A stretch of 64,000 bases of DNA from CAVUAT01 sp963739545 (GCA_963739545.1 CAVUAT010000014.1:682001-746000); one strand, 5' to 3'; shown: positions 16,562 to 27,980, counted from the first letter of the stretch. The notes: generated from the sequence alone by a model not told the origin. Numbers and translations are program-made.

Positions 16562-16972
16562 ATGAAGCTCCCGCCGCTTCTCGCCGACCACCCGCGGGCC
16601 ATCCAAGTCTTCCTCGCCGTCATCCTTCCGATCGCGTTCGGGGCGGTGACCGGCTACTTCCTCGGCGTCTCCGAGGTCACTTACTTCGTGCTCTCCGCGA
16701 TCGGGGTGCTCGGCGGCATCGGCGCCGGCTTCGATCACCTCGGGGTGAAAGCCGGCGCGAGGCGGGGCGTGCTCGGTGGGGCGCTGTTCGGCGCGTCGAT
16801 CCTGATCGCCCACGAGATCCACGGCGCCGACGCGGAGGCGCACCTGCCGGACCCCGCGATCGTGCTGGTCGTGGTGACCACCTTGCTCGGAGCCGCGTTC
16901 GGAGCGCTGGGCGGCTGGATCCGCGAAAGGATCGATCAGACACCCAAGTTTGGGACGGGCCGCCCGACCTAG
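16562..16972 (+). CDS. small membrane protein, unknown function
   Basis: This is a 136-residue protein with four predicted transmembrane helices: residues ~14-34 (IQVFLAVILPIAFGAVTGYF), ~38-58, ~67-85 with a glycine-rich turn, and ~100-122 (IVLVVVTTLLGAAFGALGGW). The helices are rich in Gly and Ala. The C-terminus is short and basic (RERIDQTPKFGTGRPT). I do not recognise a family. It follows the 61-bp repeats directly; no clear Shine-Dalgarno sequence is visible before the ATG. It probably sits in the inner membrane. Confidence 0.65.
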   Translation: MKLPPLLADHPRAIQVFLAVILPIAFGAVTGYFLGVSEVTYFVLSAIGVLGGIGAGFDHLGVKAGARRGVLGGALFGASILIAHEIHGADAEAHLPDPAIVLVVVTTLLGAAFGALGGWIRERIDQTPKFGTGRPT

Positions 16973-17019
16973 GGACGATCGCGTGGGTTGAGCCTGCAGG
17001 TAGGGCGGCCGTTGGATGT

Positions 17020-17047
17020 AGCGGCCGGGCCGGGTAGCCCGGCCCGC
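17020..17047. terminator. GC-rich stem-loop
   Basis: AGCGGCCGGGC pairs with GCCCGGCCCGCT with one bulge around a short loop. It lies ~50 nt after the membrane-protein stop and may terminate the plus-strand transcript. Confidence 0.5.
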
Positions 17048-17077
17048 TGTGAGGCCGGGCGACAAACCAGAAGATTC

Positions 17078-17109
17078 AGCGGCCGGGCCTGACGGGTAGC
17101 CCGGCCGCT
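17078..17109 (-). terminator. perfect 11-bp hairpin terminator
   Basis: AGCGGCCGGGC (17078-17088) and GCCCGGCCGCT (17099-17109) are perfect complements around a 10-nt loop. Read on the minus strand it begins 5 nt after the stop of the 66-residue gene, which supports that gene being expressed. The T-run after it is weak. Confidence 0.6.
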
Positions 17110-17114
17110 GTTAA

Positions 17115-17315
17115 CTAGGGAGTCCCCGCCAGTGCCGCCCGCCTGATCACGGCCACAGAGAGAGAATGACCGCAGTCTGGACAGGAACTGAGTCGCGCCC
17201 ACGAGTGGTGCGTCGCATCGCAGCCGGGGCACGTATAGCTGCGCTGCAGGCGGACCAGGCGCCGCACGCCCTGGTCTGAGCCGCTGTGTGAGTTGATTGG
17301 GGCCATGGCGTGCAT
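17115..17315 (-). CDS. small zinc-ribbon protein
   Basis: This is a 66-residue frame with two CxxC knuckles, YTCPGCDATHH and SSCPDCGHS, 15 residues apart, as in rubredoxin-like or zinc-ribbon domains. A basic stretch (GVRRLVRLQRS) precedes them. The ATG may instead be the internal one four residues on. Support for a real gene is the paired cysteines and a strong hairpin directly after its stop; against it are a poor ribosome binding site and GC-rich shadow frames on the other strand. No function is assigned. Confidence 0.5.
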   Translation of the reverse strand: MHAMAPINSHSGSDQGVRRLVRLQRSYTCPGCDATHHSWARLSSCPDCGHSLSVAVIRRAALAGTP

Positions 17316-17408
17316 GATGCCGCCCAGACGTCCCGCTTCCTATGGACCGCCGGTACAAAGATCGGCGCCGCCGGGAGTACGCGGTGTCGACTGACGCCCA
17401 GCGGTGGG

Positions 17409-17414
17409 TAGCGT
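17409..17414 (+). promoter_or_regulatory. -10 box TAGCGT, leaderless start
   Basis: TAGCGT ends 7 nt before the ATG at 17422. It favours this ATG over the GTG at 17404. Confidence 0.4.
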
Positions 17415-17421
17415 TCCGGGC

Positions 17422-17766
17422 ATGGAGAGCGCCTCCGAGCACGTCTTCCCCCGCCCGGTCCCAGGGCGCCTGTTTCGGGTGGTCAAGATCGCGTCGTGGA
17501 TCGAGTTGGGCCTGTTCGCCGGGCTGCTGTTCTTCTGGCTCGCACCGGGCTTCGAGCACCAGACGTTCCTCTTCGGCCTCGCCCACGGCATCGGCTACAT
17601 CGCCCTCTGCATCCTGATCCTGGTTGCGGTGATCCTGCGCGAGGCCCCGTGGCCGCTGCTGGCCGCGAGCCTCACCCCGGTCGGCCCGGTCGGCAGCGTG
17701 ATCGGCATCAGCCTGATCGAGCGTCGGAATTGGGGTATTGACACCGAGGCTCCGCGCGGGCGATAA
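17422..17766 (+). CDS. DUF3817-like integral membrane protein
   Basis: This is a 114-residue protein with three hydrophobic helices: LFRVVKIASWIELGLFAGLL, a central GLAHGIGYIALCILILVAVI, and a C-terminal LLAASLTPVGPVGSVIGISL followed by IERR. The conserved His-Gly in the second helix and the basic end after the third are the pattern of the actinobacterial DUF3817 family of small membrane proteins (family resemblance only). The function is unknown. It is followed by a 10-bp stem-loop. Confidence 0.7.
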   Translation: MESASEHVFPRPVPGRLFRVVKIASWIELGLFAGLLFFWLAPGFEHQTFLFGLAHGIGYIALCILILVAVILREAPWPLLAASLTPVGPVGSVIGISLIERRNWGIDTEAPRGR

Positions 17767-18038
17767 TCAGCGCGCGGGGAGATAGAACTCAAAAAGGCTC
17801 GTTCCCGGGCCAGTCCCGCCTCCGGGAACGATCGCGTCGGAAATCCCTCCCTGGCTACCGGCGCGCAGGCGTGGCGCGGGCCGCGTGGACCCCCTGCCTC
17901 CCGCGGCCCCGCCACGCCATTACTTCATCCACCACCGGCGACCAGGGGAAGCCGGCACACCGGCTTCAGCCTGCGAAACGCCGTGCGGCCCGCCGGACTG
18001 TCGTCCGACGGGCCGCCGTGGCGAATCAGGCCCAGGGC
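17767..18038. other. non-coding region with four strong stem-loops
   Basis: No credible gene is seen between the DUF3817-like gene and the sugar-binding protein gene. Four inverted repeats fill it: 17799-17831 (10-bp stem), 17868-17918 (17-bp stem with one bulge, 16-nt loop), 17948-17967 (8-bp stem, 4-nt loop) and 17985-18016 (14-position stem with one mismatch). The outer two are placed to terminate the converging transcripts; the inner two could be further terminators or a small structured RNA. Confidence 0.6.
17985..18016 (-). terminator. terminator of the sugar ABC operon
   Basis: GCGGCCCG-C-CGGAC, loop TGTC, GTCCG-A-CGGGCCGC. On the minus strand it starts 22 nt after the stop of the binding-protein gene, with a short T-run after it. 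Confidence 0.65.
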
Positions 18039-19085
18039 CTAGTTGAACGCGTACTGCTCGTAGTCGGCGACGTTGTCCTGTGTGACAGCGGCGGCCGGCA
18101 CGATCACCTGTCGCGGTACCTCCGGCGGCACGAGCTCCTCGAAGCCCTCGCCGAGCGCGATCAGGCGCGCCATCGTGACCGCCGAAGCGGCCATGTTCGG
18201 GTTGTAGAGGAACGTGGCCCGGTAGAGGCCGCCCTCCTCGATCTGCTGCATGGCGGCCTCGGAGCCGCCGACGCCGGTCAGGAACATCTCGTCCTCACGA
18301 CCCGCGTTGCGAATCGCCTGGACGACGCCCTGTGCCATGTCGTCATCGTGCGTATAGACGGCGTCGATCTGGTCCTCTGACTGGAGGATGTTCTCCATCA
18401 CCTTGAGACCGGTGTCCGGGTTGAAGTCGCCAGGCTGTGAAGCGACGACCTCGATTCCACCGTCCGGACACACCTTGGCGAGCTGTTCGGTGAAGCCCTT
18501 CGAGCGTTCCTCGGTCACGGAGATCCCTGCGAGCCCCTGGATCTCGACGACGTTGCCCTGGCAATCGAGCTCCGTGCTGATGTAGTCGGCCGCCTGGACT
18601 CCGATCTGGTAGTTGTCGCCGAGGATCGTGGCGGTCGCCGCGTCAGGCGACGTGAAGAGCCTGTCCACGTTGATCACCGGGATCCCAGCGGCTTCCGCCT
18701 TCTGGGCGACGGGCGTCAGCGCCTCACCGTCCTGCGGCAGAACGACCAGCGCGTCGGGCTGCTCGGGAATGATCTGCTCGATCTGCTGGGCCTGGGAGTC
18801 CGCGTCGGCCGCTTCAAGCAGCTGGAAGTCGACGTCGTCGTACTCTTCGGCCTGCGCCTGGGCGTTCTTGGAGACCGCACCGAGCCATCCATGGTCGGTC
18901 GGTGGAACGCTGGCGACGATCGTCACAGGACCGCCGTCACCTCCACCCTCACCCTCGGCGGTTGACCCGGTGTCAGCCGAGCTCTCCGCCGAGCTGTCGT
19001 CATCGTCGTCTCCTCCGCAAGCGACGAAGGCGATGCTCAAAAAGACCGCCATCATCGTCGCAGTCAATAGCCGCTTGAGCGACAT
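18039..19085 (-). CDS. sugar ABC transporter substrate-binding lipoprotein
   Basis: This is a 348-residue periplasmic-binding protein of the ribose/galactose (Peripla_BP_4, RbsB-like) group. A signal peptide (MSLKRLLTATMMAVFLSIAF) ends in a VACGG lipobox, so the mature protein is probably lipid-anchored outside the membrane. An acidic and Ser/Gly linker follows, then the two-lobe domain with DHGWLGAVSKNAQAQA, PDALVVLPQDGEALTPV, IPVINVDRLF and DAVYTHDDDMAQGV. AGGAGAGAGG precedes the ATG. It is the last gene of the operon, 44 nt after the permease. The sugar is unknown; the coupled oxidoreductase and isomerase suggest a cyclitol or unusual sugar (inference). Confidence 0.92.
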   Translation of the reverse strand: MSLKRLLTATMMAVFLSIAFVACGGDDDDDSSAESSADTGSTAEGEGGGDGGPVTIVASVPPTDHGWLGAVSKNAQAQAEEYDDVDFQLLEAADADSQAQQIEQIIPEQPDALVVLPQDGEALTPVAQKAEAAGIPVINVDRLFTSPDAATATILGDNYQIGVQAADYISTELDCQGNVVEIQGLAGISVTEERSKGFTEQLAKVCPDGGIEVVASQPGDFNPDTGLKVMENILQSEDQIDAVYTHDDDMAQGVVQAIRNAGREDEMFLTGVGGSEAAMQQIEEGGLYRATFLYNPNMAASAVTMARLIALGEGFEELVPPEVPRQVIVPAAAVTQDNVADYEQYAFN

Positions 19086-19129
19086 CTCTGCACCTCTCTC
19101 CTTGTGGGTTGGGTCATGAAAACCGCGCA

Positions 19130-20167
19130 TCAAAGCCGCGCCTCCGGCCGCTGCAGCAGGACCGCGCCGAGGACGATCGCCCCCTTCGTCACCTGCTGGA
19201 TCTCGGTCGAAAGATTGAGCTGCGTCATCAGACTGAAGATGAGCGCGAAGGTGAGGACCCCGAGGAACGTGCCGACGATCGTCGCCCTGCCGCCCGCGAG
19301 GCTGGTGCCCCCGATGACGACCGCGCCGATGGCGTCGAGCTCGTAGAGGTTGCCGCTGACGGGGGATGCGCTACCGAGCCTGGAGCAGAGCAGGACCGTG
19401 GCGATGCCGGCGAGCAGCCCGCTGAGCACGTAGACGCTGAAGACGACACGCCGCACGGGGACGCCGGCCAGCCTTGCCGCCTCCCGGTTGCCGCCGACCG
19501 CGACGACGTGACGCCCGTACCGGGTGCGGTTGAGGAGCAGCCAGCCGCCGATTGTGATTCCGAGGAAGACGAAGACCGAGACCGGGATGCCGACGAGCTC
19601 GCCTGTGCCGAACCACAGCAGCGAGAACACCGCCGGTTCGCCGAACGAGCCCCCGTTGAAATCGAGCAACCCCACGGGGAGTTTGTCGTTGAGCAGCAGG
19701 GCGACCCCCTTCCCGATGGAGAACATTGCGAGCGTCGCGATGAATGGGACGACCCTTCCGTACGCGATCGCGGTGGCGTTCACCGTTCCCATCAGCACCG
19801 CGAAGCCGACAGCGCCGGCGATGAAGATCGGTGTGCTGGCCGTTGACTCCGCCAGAACAGCGCCGGCGACACCCGCGGCGGCGACCATCGAGCCGACCGA
19901 GAGGTCGATCCCGGAGGTCGCGATCACGAACGTCATGCCGATCGCGATCACCCCCACGACGCTCGCCTGGGTCAGCATGTTGCGAATGTTGTCGGCTGTC
20001 GGGAACGTGTCGGGCTTCAGCACCGCGCCAGTCACGAACAGGAGTGCGACTACGAGCCCCAGGGCGTACTCCTGGAACTGGAGGCCGGCGACCTGGGGGA
20101 ATCGGGCGTTGAACCTGTCGACCGGTCCGGCGGGTCCCTCGCCCTGTGGGGTTACTGGGGTAGTCAT
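19130..20167 (-). CDS. sugar ABC transporter permease (RbsC-like)
   Basis: This is a 345-residue inner-membrane permease of the branched-chain/ribose (BPD_transp_2) family. Several helices are visible, such as YALGLVVALLFVTGAVL and VVGVIAIGMTFVIATSGIDL. The SGIDLSVGSMVAA block and the cytoplasmic loop GGNREAARLAGVPVRRV are typical of RbsC/XylH proteins and contact the ATPase. ATG 20167 overlaps the ATPase stop as ATGA. A ~30-residue hydrophilic N-terminus precedes helix 1. Confidence 0.93.
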   Translation of the reverse strand: MTTPVTPQGEGPAGPVDRFNARFPQVAGLQFQEYALGLVVALLFVTGAVLKPDTFPTADNIRNMLTQASVVGVIAIGMTFVIATSGIDLSVGSMVAAAGVAGAVLAESTASTPIFIAGAVGFAVLMGTVNATAIAYGRVVPFIATLAMFSIGKGVALLLNDKLPVGLLDFNGGSFGEPAVFSLLWFGTGELVGIPVSVFVFLGITIGGWLLLNRTRYGRHVVAVGGNREAARLAGVPVRRVVFSVYVLSGLLAGIATVLLCSRLGSASPVSGNLYELDAIGAVVIGGTSLAGGRATIVGTFLGVLTFALIFSLMTQLNLSTEIQQVTKGAIVLGAVLLQRPEARL

Positions 20168-21711
20168 TCGACCTCCTCGACGAAATCGGTTGAGTCCGTT
20201 GGCGCGACCGCATAACGAAGGAGCTCCTGCTCGTTCGCCGCGTCGCCGTCCACCTCGTAGACGAGCTCGCCCTCGCGCATCACGAGGACGCGGGTGCAGA
20301 TGCCGACCAGCTCGTCGAGCTCGGATGAGACGACGAGCACGCCCAGCCCCGACTTGGCGAGGTTGCTGATCACGCGGTAGAGCTCGGCCTTGGTCGGGAC
20401 GTCCACGCCGCGGGTCGGCTCATCCAGCAGCAGGACCTTGCACTCGTGCAGCAGCCAGCGTGCGAGGACGACCTTCTGCTGGTTGCCACCCGAGAGCTCG
20501 GTGACGATCCGGTCGGCGTCGTCGGGGACCGTTTTCAGGGCGCGCAGCTGCTCCTCGGCCGCGGCGCGCTCCGCGCGCACGTTGAGCAGGCCGTTCATGA
20601 ACCGGCCCAGGTCGGCCAAGGTGACGTTCTTGGTGAGGCTCCACTCGAGCAGGAGCCCCTGAGACTTTCGGTCTTCGGGCGCGAAGCCGAGTCCGGCTGC
20701 GATCGCCTTCTGCGGCTTGTTCGGCGGCATGCGCTTGCCCATGAGGAAGACCTCGCCCTCATCGGGCGGGTCGACGCCGTAGATCAGCCGCAGCAGCTCG
20801 CTGCGCCCTGAGCCCACCAGGCCGCCGAGCCCGACGACCTCACCGGCGTGGACCTCGAGGCTCACACCGCGGACCGCGGGGAGGCGTTTCATCTCGCGAA
20901 CTTCGAGCACGACATCCTCGCCCCCCTTGGGACGGTCGGGGTAGAGCTGCTCCACCCTGCGCCCGACCATCAGCTCCACGAGCTCGTCGGTCGACGTCGT
21001 GGCCGGGAGAGACGTGGCCGCGGTGCGCCCGTCGGTCAGCACCGTGACCCGGTCGCCGATCTTGCGGATCTCGTCGAGGCGGTGCGAGATGTAGATGACG
21101 CCGACGCCCTCGTCGGTGAGACGGCGCACGACCTCGAACAGCGTCTCGATCTCGCCATCGTCGAGGATCGCGGACGGCTCGTCCATGATCAGGAGGCGCA
21201 CGTCGCGCGAGAGCGCGCGGGCGATGGAGACGACCTGCTGGGCGGCGGGCCTGAGCTCGTGGATCCGCGATCGGGGAGAGATCGACTCGTGGCCGAGCCG
21301 CGCGAGCAGCTCGGACGACTGCCTGGCCATGCGCTCGCGATCGAGGAACGGACCGCGCGTCGGCTCGTGCGCGAGGAAGATGCTCTGGGCGACGCTGAGC
21401 TCCTCGACCAGGTCGAGCTCCTGGTAGATGGTCCCGACCCCGCGCGAGAGGGAGGCCGCGGGACTGCCCGCCGGCAGCGGCTCGCCGCCGAGGAGGATCT
21501 CGCCCGATGTCGGCTCCACCACGCCGGACACGCACTTGATCAGGGTCGACTTGCCGGCGCCGTTCGGCCCCAGCAGGCAGTGCACCTCGCCGCCGAGGAC
21601 CTCGAGGTCGACGCCCTGCAGGGCCTTTGCGCCCGGATACTCCTTGACCAGGTTCCGGACCTCGAGGACCTTCGCCCCCTTCTTCGCTTTCTGGGTGATA
21701 TTCGGGGTCAT
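20164..21711 (-). CDS. sugar ABC transporter ATP-binding protein (RbsA-like, tandem ABC domains)
   Basis: This is a 515-residue protein with two ABC domains. Domain 1 has Walker A GPNGAGKST, a divergent signature region RPAAQQVVSIARAL and Walker B LLIMDEPSAILDD. Domain 2 has the degenerate Walker A GLVGSGRSE usual in RbsA-type proteins, signature LSGGNQQK and LLLDEPTRGVD. It energises uptake by the permease and binding protein downstream. ATG 21711 overlaps the isomerase stop (ATGA); a long open frame upstream is shadow of the isomerase gene. One ATPase polypeptide serves the whole transporter. Confidence 0.93.
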   Translation of the reverse strand: MTPNITQKAKKGAKVLEVRNLVKEYPGAKALQGVDLEVLGGEVHCLLGPNGAGKSTLIKCVSGVVEPTSGEILLGGEPLPAGSPAASLSRGVGTIYQELDLVEELSVAQSIFLAHEPTRGPFLDRERMARQSSELLARLGHESISPRSRIHELRPAAQQVVSIARALSRDVRLLIMDEPSAILDDGEIETLFEVVRRLTDEGVGVIYISHRLDEIRKIGDRVTVLTDGRTAATSLPATTSTDELVELMVGRRVEQLYPDRPKGGEDVVLEVREMKRLPAVRGVSLEVHAGEVVGLGGLVGSGRSELLRLIYGVDPPDEGEVFLMGKRMPPNKPQKAIAAGLGFAPEDRKSQGLLLEWSLTKNVTLADLGRFMNGLLNVRAERAAAEEQLRALKTVPDDADRIVTELSGGNQQKVVLARWLLHECKVLLLDEPTRGVDVPTKAELYRVISNLAKSGLGVLVVSSELDELVGICTRVLVMREGELVYEVDGDAANEQELLRYAVAPTDSTDFVEEVE

Positions 21712-22631
21712 CCCACCACCAGCGGCCTCAGGTTGCGCTCGGCGATCTGCAGCCCCTTGTCGACCATCTCGGGGCTCCCGCCCCAGACGGGGTCCTCGTG
21801 CTCGACGGACAGCACTCCCTCGAAACCGCCCTCGTAGAGGGCGTCGACGTAGTGGCGGAAGTCGACCTGCCCGAGCCCGGGGATCCGGTAGCGCCACCAG
21901 CCCATGCCCCATGGGTCCTGCTCGCGGGTCGCGGTGCGCCCGAAGAAGCCGTAACGGTTTCGATCCTCGGCGAAGGTCTCGGCGTCCTTGGCGTGGGCGT
22001 GGATGACCTTGTCCACGTAGGGGCGAAGGGCGGCGACCGGGTCGATTCCGAGCCACAACAGGTGTGACGGGTCGAAGTTGAGGTAGAGGCCGAGGTCGAA
22101 CATCCACTCCCAGAGCTCCGGCGAGTAGGCGAGGTTGCCCGGGTACCCATCGGGGTGCCATCCCTCCATGACGCAGTTCTCGATCATCAGGCTGACGCCG
22201 CGCTCGCCGGCGTAGTCGACGAGCGGAGGGAAGACCCGCTCGGCGTCGCGAAGGTTCTCGGCGACGCTGCGGCCGGGATCGCGCCCGATGAAGGTCCCGA
22301 CGGGGACCCCGCCGAGCGCCGCGGCGGCGTCGATGCAGGCGCGCACGTGTGCGTGAGACGCCTCGCGCTCCGCTGGGTCGGGGTGCAGGTTGTTGTCGTA
22401 ATAGGCGAGAGCCGACAGCTCGAGGCCGTTCGCGTCGAGCGCCGCACTGACCCGATCGGCCTCAGTGTCGTCGAAGGCGTCGGCCGCGATGTGGGAGGCC
22501 GTGAACGGCCTGTCGCCGAGCGCGGGCCAGGCCGCGAGCTCGAGCGCCTGGTAGCCGTTCGAACCGGCGAACGTCGCGATCTCCTCCAGCTGGCGTTCGG
22601 GCATGGAGGCCGTGAGGAAGCCGAGCTTCAT
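21708..22631 (-). CDS. sugar phosphate isomerase/epimerase, xylose isomerase-like TIM barrel
   Basis: This is a 307-residue AP_endonuc_2-type TIM barrel. Candidate metal ligands are the Glu of SLMIENCVME, the Asp/His of NFDPSHLLW, the His of IHAHAKD and the Glu of VLSVEHEDP. Members include IolE/IolI, hydroxypyruvate isomerase and tagatose epimerases, and the exact reaction cannot be read here. It overlaps the Gfo/Idh/MocA dehydrogenase upstream and the ATPase downstream by 4 bp each. Such dehydrogenase-isomerase pairs often handle inositol or 3-keto sugars (known context, inference here). Confidence 0.88.
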   Translation of the reverse strand: MKLGFLTASMPERQLEEIATFAGSNGYQALELAAWPALGDRPFTASHIAADAFDDTEADRVSAALDANGLELSALAYYDNNLHPDPAEREASHAHVRACIDAAAALGGVPVGTFIGRDPGRSVAENLRDAERVFPPLVDYAGERGVSLMIENCVMEGWHPDGYPGNLAYSPELWEWMFDLGLYLNFDPSHLLWLGIDPVAALRPYVDKVIHAHAKDAETFAEDRNRYGFFGRTATREQDPWGMGWWRYRIPGLGQVDFRHYVDALYEGGFEGVLSVEHEDPVWGGSPEMVDKGLQIAERNLRPLVVG

Positions 22632-23788
22632 CGCAGCGCCTCCGCGGCTTCGGCGGAGGGGACATCGACCCAGCTCTGCTCGCGGGCGGACGCCAGCACC
22701 GCGCCGGTGATGCGCGCAGCGCGCACCCCGTCGGCGAAGCCGGGGAGCCCATCGGCGGGCTCGGCTCCCCGGATTGCGTCGTAGGCATCGGCGACGAATG
22801 CGTCGAAGCAGTCCGCGTAGCCCTGGGGGTGGCCGGCGGGCAGCGTCGCCAGCCGTGCTGCCGGCGGCGACAGGGTCGCCGGATCGCGGCTGATCACCAT
22901 CGCCGCCTCGCGGCGCCCGCACCACAGGGTCTCGGGCGCCTCCTGGTCGAAGACCACGCTCTCTTCGGAGCCATCGACCTCGAGCCACAGCCGGTTCTTG
23001 CGCCCGGGAGAAACCTGGCTTACGACCATCGAGCCCATCGCGCCCGACGCGGTCTCGAACTGGACGATGGCCGCGTCCTCGGTCTCGACGTCGCGCAGCC
23101 TCCCGTCGTCGCCACCCTCGCGCTCGAAGGCCGCGCGACCCTCGCTGCGCACGCGCGCCGGGACCGTGACCATCGTGCGGGCGTTGAGCCGGGTGACGCG
23201 ATCGCCGGAGACGAACTCGGCGAGATCGCACCAGTGCGAGCCGATATCCGCGAAGGCGCGAGACGGCCCGCCGAGATCGGCGTCGACCCGCCAGTTGTCG
23301 TCGTCCGCGCCGAGCAGCCAGTCCTGCAGGTACGTGCCGTGGAGCAGGCGGACCGCGCCGAGCGCTCCGGCGCGAACGCGCTCGCGAGCTTCGCGGACCA
23401 TCGGGTAGTAGCGATACACGAACGGCACGAATCCGCCTCCACCGTCCACCGCGGCCTCGGCGAGCCGGGCGGCCCCGCTCGGGTCCGGCGCGAGCGGCTT
23501 CTCGCAGATCACCCGCTTGCCCGCCGCGAGCGCGGCTTCGGCGAGGGGCACGTGCAGATAGTTGGGGGCGCAGACGTGGACGACGTCGATCTCGGGCGAG
23601 GTGACCAGCTCCTCGGCGCTGTCGAAGCCCCGCGCCGCGCCGAGCTCGGCCGCGGCGGCACGTCCTCGGTCGGGTGTGGACGCCGCAACCCCGGCAAGCT
23701 CGCCGCCGGCGTTTCGAGCGGCACGGGCGTGTATCCGCCCGACGAATCCGGTTCCGGCGATGCCGACCCGAAGCGAGGTCTCCTCCAT
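22628..23788 (-). CDS. Gfo/Idh/MocA-family oxidoreductase
   Basis: This is a 386-residue NAD(P)-dependent sugar or cyclitol dehydrogenase. The Rossmann motif GIAGTGFVGRIHA is at the N-terminus, VHVCAPNYLHVPLAEAALAA is the second conserved block, and EKPLAP carries the family lysine. The C-terminal alpha/beta domain holds GGPSRAFADIGSHWCDLAEF with the catalytic Asp/His region. It is the first gene of the operon. The ATG lies 7 nt after a TAGGTT -10 box whose -35 TTGACA is inside a perfect palindrome, so ROK-type repression is likely. Confidence 0.9.
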   Translation of the reverse strand: MEETSLRVGIAGTGFVGRIHARAARNAGGELAGVAASTPDRGRAAAAELGAARGFDSAEELVTSPEIDVVHVCAPNYLHVPLAEAALAAGKRVICEKPLAPDPSGAARLAEAAVDGGGGFVPFVYRYYPMVREARERVRAGALGAVRLLHGTYLQDWLLGADDDNWRVDADLGGPSRAFADIGSHWCDLAEFVSGDRVTRLNARTMVTVPARVRSEGRAAFEREGGDDGRLRDVETEDAAIVQFETASGAMGSMVVSQVSPGRKNRLWLEVDGSEESVVFDQEAPETLWCGRREAAMVISRDPATLSPPAARLATLPAGHPQGYADCFDAFVADAYDAIRGAEPADGLPGFADGVRAARITGAVLASAREQSWVDVPSAEAAEALR

Positions 23789-23795
23789 GGACGCG

Positions 23796-23824
23796 AACCT
23801 AAGGGACTTCTGCGTGTCTGTCAA
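23796..23824 (-). promoter_or_regulatory. promoter of the sugar operon (leaderless)
   Basis: On the minus strand -35 TTGACA (23819-23824) and -10 TAGGTT (23796-23801) are separated by 17 nt. The -10 ends 7 nt before the ATG at 23788, predicting a leaderless transcript. Confidence 0.7.
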
Positions 23825-23842
23825 GCAAAAGTTTGCTTGACA
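23819..23842. promoter_or_regulatory. perfect 24-bp palindromic operator
   Basis: TGTCAAGCAAA, a 2-nt centre (AG), then TTTGCTTGACA: 11 bp of perfect dyad symmetry between the divergent ROK regulator and the sugar operon. The outer TTGACA of the left arm is the -35 box of the operon, so binding there would block transcription. The ROK protein next to it is the obvious candidate ligand (inference). Confidence 0.75.
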
Positions 23843-23888
23843 CCCGGCAGACTTTGCCCCGTTGGCGCCGTTTGCTTTACTCCACTCG

Positions 23889-25102
23889 ATGGCTGACACG
23901 CGGGACTCGAGCGCAGCACCCGCGGCGGGAGCGGGGGCGGTCCTTCGCCTGATCCGCGACGGTGACGCCGTCACGCGAGCCGACCTCGCCCGGGCCACCG
24001 GCCTGGCGCGCTCGACGGTCGCCCAGCGGGTCGACGCGCTGCTCGCCCACAGCCTCGTCTACGAGACCGGGGGGAGCAGCTCGACGGGCGGTCGCCCGCC
24101 GTCGATCCTCGCTTTCAACGACGGCGGCGGAGTCATCCTCGCCGCGGACCTCGGCGCGACGCATTCCCGGATCGGGGTCACCGACCTAGCCGGAGACCCA
24201 CTCGTCGAGCGCGCGGCTGAGATCGACATCTCGCTCGGGCCCGAGGCGGTGCTCGACTGGCTGCAGGGGCCCTTCGGAGAGATGCTCGCCGAGGCCAACC
24301 GAAGCTCGACCGACGTCCGCGGCATCGGGATCGGAGTCCCCGGGCCCGTCGCCTTCTCCGAGGGCAGGCCCGTGAACCCACCGATCATGCCGGGCTGGGA
24401 CGGCTTCTCGATCCCGGAGTGGTTCGCGAGCCACTATGAGGCCCCGGTGCTCGTCGACAACGACGTCAACATCATGGCCCTCGGCGAGCACTGGACCCGG
24501 TGGCGCGAGACCGAGCATCTTCTCTTCATCAAGATCGGCACCGGGATCGGCTGCGGGATCGTCGCCGGCGGCCGGATTCATCGCGGCGCCGAGGGCGCCG
24601 CCGGGGACATTGGCCACATCCGTATCGCGGGACACGATGACGTCGTCTGCCGTTGCGGCAACATCGGCTGCCTCGAAGCGGTGGCCGGCGGCGGTGCACT
24701 CGCCGCGCGGCTCAGCGAGCAGGGGACCGAGGCCGCCAATGCCCGGGACGTGGTCCGCCTGGTGCGGGCCGGCGATCCCGCCGCGACCCAGGCGGTGCGC
24801 GAGGCAGGCCGGCGCCTCGGCGAGGTGCTCGCATCGTGCGTCAACTTCTTCAACCCGCGGGTGATCGTGATCGGCGGGGATCTCGGTGGGGCCCACGAGC
24901 AGTTGCTCGCTGGGATCCGCGAGGTCACGTTCATGCGCTCACTGCCCCTTGCGACCGGCGCGCTTCGGATCGTGCCGAGCGAGTTGGGCGACCGCGCGGG
25001 GGTGATCGGCGCCGCCGTCCTCGTGATCGAGCACGTGCTCGCCCCGGACGTGATCGATCGCGCGATCGAGCACGGCACCGCGCACTCGCGACAGCCGCTC
25101 GC

Positions 25103-25106
<4 letters not shown>
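23889..25106 (+). CDS. ROK-family transcriptional regulator
   Basis: This is a 405-residue protein. An N-terminal winged helix-turn-helix (ADLARATGLARSTVAQRVDAL) is followed by the linker GGRPPSIL and an ASKHA sugar-kinase-like domain with ADLGATHSRIGVTDL, GIGVPGPV and VDNDVNIMALGE. The ROK zinc motif is present: GH, then CRCGNIGCLEA. It probably senses the sugar imported by the divergent operon and represses that operon via the palindrome at 23819-23842. ATG 23889 is preferred; an upstream TTG at 23862 is in frame. Its stop shares CTAG with the aconitase stop. Confidence 0.9.
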
Positions 25107-27973
<2,867 letters not shown>

Positions 27974-27980
27974 ACAGCCC

